NCBI GenBank assembly: GCA_028290685.1
Contig: JAQGJI010000117.1
Span: forward strand, 1-6,556
Length of the DNA stretch: 6,556 nt
Direction: 5' to 3'
Source of the DNA: Devosia sp.
Lineage (GTDB): Bacteria; Pseudomonadota; Alphaproteobacteria; Rhizobiales; Devosiaceae
Position 1 is the stretch's first letter. The number at the start of each line of letters is the position of its first letter. This document shows positions 1 to 4,880 of the stretch, one piece after another. The notes under the pieces were generated by a model, which saw only the letters and a list, made by a program, of their open reading frames with translations, was not told the DNA's origin and did not search any database. The position numbers and the translations under genes are program-made.

Positions 1-599
1 CCATCGCCCTTGACCGAAGAGGTCAGGATCACGTGTGGATGGGCGGCAGGCCGTTTGACCACGGCAGCTTTTGTGGCCGCGATGACTGTCTCGAGATCCT
101 TGGCCAAAGGCTTGTCGGCCTTGGTCAGGACGATCTGATAGCTGACGGCGGACTTGTCCAGCTCGTTCATCACGGTCAAATCATTGTCCTTGGGTCCATG
201 GCGGCCGTCCACCAGCACATAAACGCGCCGCAAGGTCGCACGGCCGGTCAGATATTGATGGATAAGCCTGGTCCAGGCGCGCACCTTGTCTTCGGGCGCC
301 TTGGCGTAGCCATAGCCCGGCATGTCGACAATGCGCAGCTTTTCGCTCTGGCTCTCAAAGATATTGAGCTCCTGCGTTCGTCCTGGCGTGTTGGACGTGC
401 GCGCCAATCCAGACGTGCCGCACAGCGCATTGATCAGGCTCGACTTGCCCACATTGGAGCGCCCGGCAAAGGCGATTTCAACGCGGTCCATCGGTGGCAG
501 ATCAGCGATCCGCACACAACCCTTGGTGAACAGGAACGGCCGTGCAAACAGCAGCCGGCCGCGCTCGATCATATCGGGTGCATAATCGATCTCACTCAT
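1..599 (-). CDS. yihA: Ribosome biogenesis GTP-binding protein YihA/YsxC (EngB), C-terminus cut off
   Basis: TrmE-Era-EngA-YihA-Septin-like GTPase, in a family known to be needed for late assembly of the large ribosomal subunit. All GTPase motifs are visible: G1 GRSNVGKS at residues 46-53, the G2 region TSNTPGRTQ at 68-76, G3 DMPGYGYA at 92-99, G4 TKAD at 159-162 and G5 TSSVKG from 193. The sequence runs off the window after about 199 residues. The family is usually about 195-220 residues, so only the last helix should be missing. The ATG at 599-597 is preceded on the minus strand by GGAAAGAG about 6 nt upstream, an acceptable Shine-Dalgarno, and gives the usual short N-terminal extension before the G domain. 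It lies 162 bp downstream of yidC on the same strand, as in many alphaproteobacteria, and is probably co-transcribed unless the intervening palindromes attenuate transcription. The family assignment is very secure. Confidence 0.96.
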   Translation of the reverse strand, partial: MSEIDYAPDMIERGRLLFARPFLFTKGCVRIADLPPMDRVEIAFAGRSNVGKSSLINALCGTSGLARTSNTPGRTQELNIFESQSEKLRIVDMPGYGYAKAPEDKVRAWTRLIHQYLTGRATLRRVYVLVDGRHGPKDNDLTVMNELDKSAVSYQIVLTKADKPLAKDLETVIAATKAAVVKRPAAHPHVILTSSVKGD

Positions 600-630
600 G
601 TCTGGCTCTTTCCTTGCCTTGGGCCACGAT

Positions 631-722
631 GTCGTCCCGGCGAAGGCCGGGAGCCAACCTGGGTGCTTGTGCTGCCAGAAGAGTTTCGTTCACGGCCCCG
701 GCCCAAGGCCGGGGTCACGCCG
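631..722. repeat. Pair of REP-like GC-rich palindromes between yidC and yihA
   Basis: Two separate dyads lie 44 bp apart in the gap. The first, 636-651, is CCCGGC-gaag-GCCGGG (6-bp stem, 4-nt loop). The second, 696-714, is CCCCGGCC-caa-GGCCGGGG (8-bp stem, 3-nt loop). Each is flanked by a gtc or tca trinucleotide, resembling the short dispersed palindromes (CCCGGC...GCCGGG type) that are common between genes of alphaproteobacteria. Neither is followed by a T-tract on either strand, so they do not look like classical Rho-independent terminators. They could still act as mRNA 3'-end stabilisers or attenuators between yidC and yihA. The dyads are seen directly; their repeat-family membership is inferred, since only one locus is available here. 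Confidence 0.6.
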
Positions 723-761
723 TGGGTGGGGAGAAGGCACGGTGCCCCCCCAACCGGGCAA

Positions 762-2603
762 TCAGGACTTGGTTGTTTCAACCGGCTTTGGCTTGCGCTT
801 GAAGCTGTCGACGATGTTGCCCAGCAAATTCACCTCGGCCCCGTGACGCTTCATGATGAACCATTGCTGGGTGACCGAGAGGGTGTTGTTCCATGCCCAA
901 TAGATCACCAGACCCGCCGGAAACGTGCCCAGCATGAAGGTGAAGATCACCGGCATCCAGTTGAAGATCATCGCCTGGGTGGGATCGGGCGGCGGCGGAT
1001 TGAGCTTCATCTGCACCCACATGGTGATCCCCATGATCACCGGCCAGATGCCAAGATGGAGGAAACTGCCGATGATCGGCACGGCTGTCGGGGACCACGG
1101 GATCAGGCCGAACAGGGTAAAGATGTTGGTTGGATCGGGCGCCGCCAGATCCTGAATCCAGCCAAAGAACGGCGCATGGCGCATGTCGAGACTGATGAAG
1201 ATAACGGTGTAAAGCGCAAAGAACACCGGGATCTGGATCAGGATCGGCCAGCACCCGCTCAGTGGATTGATCTTTTCCTTTTTGTAGAGCTCCATCATCG
1301 CCTGCTGCTGGGCAGGCCGGTCGTCCTTGAGGCGCTCCTGGATGGATTTCATTTCCGGCTGGACGCGGCGCATGGCCGCCATGGAGGCATAGGAGCGGCT
1401 AGCCAGCGGGAAGAAGATGGCCTTGACGATCACGGTTACGGCCAGAATGGCGAGCCCGAAATTGCCGAGAATGCTGAAAAGGAACGTCAGCAGATAATAC
1501 ATCGGCTTGGTGATGAACTCGAGCCAGCCCCAGTCGATCAGCAGTTCCAGCCGGTCAAAGCCATATTGCTGCTGGTAAGTCGAGATCACCGATTCTTCTT
1601 TTGCCCCGGCAAACACATAACTTTCATGCGTCGCCGTCGCTCCGGCCGGGATCACGACCGGGTTCGTCTCGACGAAACTGGTCTGGTAATCGTCGTAGCT
1701 GCCCGTGTTCTTCCAGGAGTAAAGAGCGTTTATCTGGGCGCCAGGCTTGGGCAGCGCTGCCGTGGCCCAGTATTTGTCGGAAAAACCGAGCCAGCCTGTC
1801 GTGTTGTCAAACCGGACCTGCTGATCGTTCTGCAGGTCGCTGTACTTCTTGGAAATCAAGTTGTTGGAGCCGAGAACGCCATGGGCCCCTTCATGCTGAA
1901 TAAAGAAGTTGGCGACCTTTGGCGTCCCATGGCGGGCAACGCGTGCATAGGGAAACAGGGCCACATCGCCCGCGCCGGTATTTTCGACCGATTGGGTGAC
2001 GGTGAACAGGTAATGCTGATCCACCGCAAAGGTGCGCCGGAAGATCAGGCCAGCGCCATTGTCCCATACCAGGGTAACAGGCGTCGCTGCGGTCAAGGTA
2101 GCGTTCCCGCCTTCGAGCGTCCACACGGTTTGCCCGTTGGGAACCGCAATATTGGCGCCAGCTGCTGGAACCCAGCCCTGCTCGGCGAAATAGGCGTTGG
2201 GCGCCCCGGCGGGGGTGAGCAAGGTGATGATCGGGGACTGCGGATCAACCGTCTCGCGATATTGCTTGAGTTCCAGATCATCGAGCCGGGCGCCGGTAAG
2301 ATTGATCGAGCCCGCCAGATCTTCGGTATCGATCGTCACGCGCTGGCTTGCAGCAATGGCCGCGGCGCGATCGGGGTAAACCACGGTGCCATCCGCCGCC
2401 AGGGCTGCGCCGGGCATTCCGCCAGCGACGGCCGGCGCAGCTGCGGGTGTTGCCAGCGCTGCTTCCGACTGCGCCTGTTCGGCGGCAATCTGAGCCTGCT
2501 GCTGGGCGCGCTCCAATTGGGGACCGGCAACGAAGAACTGCCAGCCGAACAGCACGATCATGCTGAGCACGATGGCCAGGATTATGTTGCGATTGTCGGT
2601 CAT
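762..2603 (-). CDS. yidC: Membrane protein insertase YidC
   Basis: YidC/Oxa1/Alb3-family insertase of 613 residues that inserts and folds inner-membrane proteins, alone or with SecYEG. Layout: an N-terminal membrane segment (about residues 7-25), an Ala/Gln-rich linker (about 33-70), a large periplasmic beta domain (about 75-350), then the conserved five-helix insertase core (about 365-590). Typical core signatures are SYASMAAMRRVQPEM (404-418), the coiled-coil cytoplasmic loop, KEKINPLSGCWPILIQIP (442-459) and the late FPAGLVIYW (561-569). The hydrophilic-groove arginine of E. coli YidC corresponds to Lys394 (IVKAIFFP), a common choice in alphaproteobacteria. The C-terminus is short and basic. 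The start ATG at 2603-2601 overlaps the rnpA stop (ATGA); with only a weak GGAAA upstream, this suggests translational coupling to rnpA. Length and domain order are typical of Gram-negative YidC. Confidence 0.98.
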   Translation of the reverse strand: MTDNRNIILAIVLSMIVLFGWQFFVAGPQLERAQQQAQIAAEQAQSEAALATPAAAPAVAGGMPGAALAADGTVVYPDRAAAIAASQRVTIDTEDLAGSINLTGARLDDLELKQYRETVDPQSPIITLLTPAGAPNAYFAEQGWVPAAGANIAVPNGQTVWTLEGGNATLTAATPVTLVWDNGAGLIFRRTFAVDQHYLFTVTQSVENTGAGDVALFPYARVARHGTPKVANFFIQHEGAHGVLGSNNLISKKYSDLQNDQQVRFDNTTGWLGFSDKYWATAALPKPGAQINALYSWKNTGSYDDYQTSFVETNPVVIPAGATATHESYVFAGAKEESVISTYQQQYGFDRLELLIDWGWLEFITKPMYYLLTFLFSILGNFGLAILAVTVIVKAIFFPLASRSYASMAAMRRVQPEMKSIQERLKDDRPAQQQAMMELYKKEKINPLSGCWPILIQIPVFFALYTVIFISLDMRHAPFFGWIQDLAAPDPTNIFTLFGLIPWSPTAVPIIGSFLHLGIWPVIMGITMWVQMKLNPPPPDPTQAMIFNWMPVIFTFMLGTFPAGLVIYWAWNNTLSVTQQWFIMKRHGAEVNLLGNIVDSFKRKPKPVETTKS

Positions 2604-3004
2604 TGTTTCGGTTTCCGTGGGCCGCGGCCGGAAGATTTGTGATCGTTGGGCGATCTGGGGGCGTGTACGCGCACGATGGAGGCGCCCAGATCGGCAACCA
2701 GCTTGCTAAAGGGTTCGCTCAGCGCTTCGCGCTTTCCAACCAGCACATAGTCATGGCCGGGCACAAAGTCACGCGCGCATGCTGTCACAGCCGCCCGAAG
2801 CCGGCGCTTTATGCGGCTGCGCTGTGGAGAATTACCGGTCTTTTTGGTGACGGTAAAACCGATGCCGGGCGCATCCTGCGCTGCGGCAATCGCTTGCAAT
2901 GCAAACGCAAAGCGCCCGGCGCGATTGCCCCGGGCAGCCCTTTGAAACTGCGAACGCTTGGTCAGCCGGCGCAGGGCGCCAGGCTTGTGCTCAATGGCCG
3001 TCAT
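2600..3004 (-). CDS. rnpA: Ribonuclease P protein component
   Basis: Small basic protein of 134 residues that binds the catalytic RNase P RNA and helps remove 5' leaders from precursor tRNAs. Family features are the N-terminal RRLTKRSQFQRA (12-23), the conserved segment GFTVTKKTGN (49-58) followed by the arginine-rich helix RSRIKRRLRAAV (62-73), and DYVLVGKREAL (85-95). The usual RNR signature reads R62-S63-R64 here. The last 20 residues form a basic, disordered-looking tail. The ATG at 3004-3002 was chosen because it begins just before the conserved domain, 13 bp after the rpmH stop. An upstream in-frame ATG at 3118 would lie inside rpmH and add 38 residues not expected in the family. There is no clear Shine-Dalgarno between the two genes, so translation may depend on ribosomes finishing rpmH. 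The stop overlaps the yidC start. Confidence 0.96.
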   Translation of the reverse strand: MTAIEHKPGALRRLTKRSQFQRAARGNRAGRFAFALQAIAAAQDAPGIGFTVTKKTGNSPQRSRIKRRLRAAVTACARDFVPGHDYVLVGKREALSEPFSKLVADLGASIVRVHAPRSPNDHKSSGRGPRKPKQ

Positions 3005-3017
3005 CCGGCCACGGGCC

Positions 3018-3152
3018 TTAGGCCGTAAGCTTCTTGCGGCCGTCGCGGCGGCGCTTGTTGATGATCGCACGACCGTCCTTGGTGGCCATGCGGGCACGGA
3101 AACCGTGACGGCGGGCACGCACGAGCTGGGACGGCTGGTAAGTACGCTTCAT
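3018..3152 (-). CDS. rpmH: 50S ribosomal protein L34 (bL34)
   Basis: A 44-residue, strongly basic protein starting MKRTYQPSQLVRARRHGFRAR and continuing with MATKDGRAIINKRRRDGRKKLTA, a textbook bL34 sequence and length. It binds 23S rRNA in the large subunit. It is the first gene of the minus-strand group; rnpA begins 13 bp after its stop, the nearly universal bacterial rpmH-rnpA pairing. The ATG at 3152-3150 is fixed by the invariant MKRTYQPS N-terminus. A Shine-Dalgarno-like GAGGA lies unusually far upstream (25 nt before the ATG), with a hairpin in between; see the leader entry. No anomaly is seen in the protein itself. Confidence 0.99.
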   Translation of the reverse strand: MKRTYQPSQLVRARRHGFRARMATKDGRAIINKRRRDGRKKLTA

Positions 3153-3182
3153 GACATCAAACCGCGCTTGGCACGGTTCCTC
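3153..3182 (-). promoter_or_regulatory. rpmH leader: Shine-Dalgarno, hairpin, start codon
   Basis: On the minus strand the leader reads GAGGA (3182-3178), then AACCGTG-CCAAG-CGCGGTT (3178-3160), then seven bases, then the rpmH ATG. The hairpin has a 7-bp stem including one G-U pair and a 5-nt loop. The linear distance from GAGGA to the ATG is 25 nt, too long for normal initiation. If the hairpin folds, the Shine-Dalgarno and start codon are brought to about 7-8 nt apart. The hairpin shares one base with GAGGA. Sequence and pairing are seen directly; a role in initiation or feedback is inference. Confidence 0.5.
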
Positions 3183-3254
3183 TTGTTTGGCTGCTTATCG
3201 CAAAATTTCAGGCACATTTGCAGCGCTGAACGCCCAATGTGCGGGTTGGTGGCG

Positions 3255-3283
3255 TCTATAGGGAAATCTCGGTCCCAAGTCAA
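3255..3283 (-). promoter_or_regulatory. Sigma70-type promoter for the rpmH-rnpA-yidC group
   Basis: On the minus strand, TTGACT (3283-3278) and TATAGA (3260-3255) are separated by exactly 17 bp, close to the housekeeping consensus. Transcription would start near 3248, giving a leader of about 95 nt before the rpmH ATG. This is the strongest promoter-like sequence in the window, fitting a highly expressed ribosomal protein gene. No other good promoter was seen upstream of rnpA or yidC. Confidence 0.82.
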
Positions 3284-3335
3284 CGCGGTGGCGCACAGTT
3301 CATTGCCGCCGAATGCACGGCGTCTCAATCCTGTG

Positions 3336-3364
3336 TTGTCATGCAGCCGGTCTGGCCGCATAAG
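3336..3364 (+). promoter_or_regulatory. Possible promoter for the flavoprotein gene
   Basis: TTGTCA (3336-3341) and CATAAG (3359-3364) are separated by 17 bp and match 5/6 and 4/6 of the housekeeping consensus. Transcription from about 3371 would give a leader of roughly 27 nt before the ATG at 3398. It diverges from the rpmH promoter, with about 50 bp between the two -35 boxes. It is weaker than the rpmH promoter and supported only by its match and position. Confidence 0.42.
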
Positions 3365-3397
3365 TCCTGCCCAGTTCCTTACGTGCTCCTGGCGGTC

Positions 3398-4828
3398 ATG
3401 CCCGATATTCTGAAACCTGATCTGTGCATTGTGGGCGCCGGCGCCCTGGGTATAAGCCTTGCCATCAAGGCTCGCCAGCGCGGGCTCGCAACGGTGTTGA
3501 TCGATCGCGGCGCTGAGCCGGGCGATGCGGTTGGCGGCCCAATCCGACGCGCAGCTTTTGTTGCCAGCGCCATGCACGCCCACGCCATCCGAACCGGGGC
3601 ACGTCTAGGCCTCGAGAACAGCATGCCCAAGATCAATTTCAGGGCTGTTGCGGACCACGCCCGAGGGGTGGCGGCTGCAACGGCGAGCGGCACCAGCGCG
3701 GAACGGCTGTCAGCGCTTGGTATTGCCGTGCTCACTGGCGAGCCGGGCTTCATCGACGGACTTACACTGCGCGTGGGCGATTCGCTGCTCAAGGCAGGCC
3801 ATTTCCTGCTGGCGACCGGCGCAGCACCGCTGGTGCCCGATATTCCGCAGATCGAGAATATTTCGTTTTTCACGCCGGATACCATCCCCGACAATACCCG
3901 CAAGCTCAGCCATCTGCTGGTTGTTGGCGGGGCAGCAACAGGGCTTGAACTGGCGCAAGCCTATCGGCGGCTCGGCTCGGATGTGACCCTGGTGCCCCAT
4001 GGCCCCTTGCTGGACGGATACGACAGGGAGGCGACAGCGATTCTGTTGCGCCAATTGCGCGAGGAGGGATTGGTCGTGCTGGATGGAGCACGGGTCAGCT
4101 CGTTCCAGCCGCGCAGCCAAGGCATCGGCATCGCGCTGGAGCAGGCCCATGGGCAAACGGGGTCCCTTGATGTGTCCCATGTGCTGGTTGCCGCGGGCCG
4201 GGTGCCCGATCTTGATTGGACCGCGTCCGACAAAGTACGGCTCAGGCGCCGGCCCGCTAGTGCCGCTCATTTGCAACTCAATGCTTGGGGTAGAACCTCC
4301 TCTGCGCGGATCAGCGCGTTTGGCGGGGCCGCGGGCGAGGGCAATCATCACCGTGCCTTGCTGGCGGGTGAGCGGCTGCTGGACAGTCTGGCGGGGCGGC
4401 GGCCAAGTCGTGCGTACGGCCGGAATGGCTTGCCGACGCTCGTCCATACCCAGCCGGCGCTGGCGCAAACAGGCGCCACCGACACGCCCGGGGGGCTGAA
4501 ACCGGGGCAGGCGGTGCTGCGTGCCAACATGAACGAAAACGATGCTGCCCGGGCTTTGGGCCTGGGGCTGGGAAGTGCCAAGCTGGTGGTCGACCGGGGT
4601 GGCAGGATATTGGGAGGAGCCATGGTGGGGGAGGGCGCTGGCGAAGCAATGGCGAGCCTGGCCATGGCCATGGGTCGCGGTGTTCGCGCAGCCGAACTCG
4701 CCCGCCTGCCTCTTGCGGGCACCAGCGCATTGGCAGTTTTGCAGGAGCTTGGCAATCAGCTGGCCAACCAATTGCCCGCTTCAAACTGGTCCAAACGCCG
4801 CGCCGCCCTGCGCCGATTGCTGCCCTGA
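3398..4828 (+). CDS. Degenerate FAD-dependent pyridine nucleotide-disulfide oxidoreductase homologue lacking the redox cysteines
   Basis: A 476-residue flavoprotein of the dihydrolipoamide dehydrogenase/mercuric reductase family. It has an N-terminal FAD Rossmann motif GAGALG (13-18) with acidic D36 at the end of strand 2, ATGAAP (139-144), a second Rossmann domain GGAATG (177-182), AAGRVP (265-270) and a C-terminal dimerisation-like domain from about 345. Several catalytic features are gone. The usual CxxxxC segment after GG is replaced by PIRR (48-51), about seven residues shorter. The GD aspartate is Gly310. The His-Pro-Thr...Glu (or Tyr-Pro-Thr...Glu) region reads AGTSALAVL (440-448). There is no cysteine after Cys10. 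The frame is intact and composition matches the neighbours. The start at 3398 was chosen because the FAD motif follows immediately, although the ribosome-binding site is poor; an open frame continues upstream to an ATG at 3239 without family similarity. It probably binds FAD but cannot be a standard disulfide reductase. Substrate unknown. Confidence 0.85.
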   Translation: MPDILKPDLCIVGAGALGISLAIKARQRGLATVLIDRGAEPGDAVGGPIRRAAFVASAMHAHAIRTGARLGLENSMPKINFRAVADHARGVAAATASGTSAERLSALGIAVLTGEPGFIDGLTLRVGDSLLKAGHFLLATGAAPLVPDIPQIENISFFTPDTIPDNTRKLSHLLVVGGAATGLELAQAYRRLGSDVTLVPHGPLLDGYDREATAILLRQLREEGLVVLDGARVSSFQPRSQGIGIALEQAHGQTGSLDVSHVLVAAGRVPDLDWTASDKVRLRRRPASAAHLQLNAWGRTSSARISAFGGAAGEGNHHRALLAGERLLDSLAGRRPSRAYGRNGLPTLVHTQPALAQTGATDTPGGLKPGQAVLRANMNENDAARALGLGLGSAKLVVDRGGRILGGAMVGEGAGEAMASLAMAMGRGVRAAELARLPLAGTSALAVLQELGNQLANQLPASNWSKRRAALRRLLP

Positions 4829-4843
4829 GTTGACCGGGCAGGG

Positions 4844-4872
4844 CTTACGCCTGACCGCGCTTTGGCTATAAT
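4844..4872 (+). promoter_or_regulatory. Possible promoter with perfect -10 for the histidine kinase
   Basis: TATAAT at 4867-4872 is a perfect -10 element in the 52-bp gap after the flavoprotein gene. The best -35 at 17-bp spacing is CTTACG (4844-4849, 3/6), so the match is lopsided. A start about 7 nt downstream (near 4879) falls only a couple of bases before the kinase ATG at 4881. The kinase may therefore be transcribed independently, as an almost leaderless mRNA, as well as by read-through from the upstream gene. Confidence 0.4.
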
Positions 4873-4880
4873 GGCTTGAA

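Noticed and set aside
696..714. Rho-independent terminator of the yidC transcript
   Set aside because: The stem is strong, but there is no T-tract downstream on either strand, so a REP-like element is the better description.
33..2642. Plus-strand open frame of 869 codons opposite yidC and yihA
   Set aside because: It is antisense to two clearly identified genes, has no recognisable domains or ribosome-binding site, and reflects rare stop codons in GC-rich antisense frames.
3005..3118. rnpA starting at 3118 inside rpmH
   Set aside because: Long rpmH-rnpA overlaps are known in a few bacteria, but the extra residues here are simply an out-of-frame reading of rpmH; the ATG at 3004 gives the usual family length.
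3194..3204. DnaA box near rpmH (TTATCGCAA), hinting at a replication origin
   Set aside because: Three mismatches to TTATCCACA, no second box, and no dnaA or AT-rich unwinding region in the window.
3239..3397. N-terminal extension of the flavoprotein to the upstream ATG at 3239
   Set aside because: The added 53 residues have no family similarity, overlap the rpmH promoter region, and precede an N-terminus (MPDILKPDLCIVGAG) that is already the normal family start.
3710..4771. Minus-strand open frame of 353 codons opposite the flavoprotein gene
   Set aside because: No family similarity and skewed residue content. The plus-strand protein aligns with a known fold throughout.
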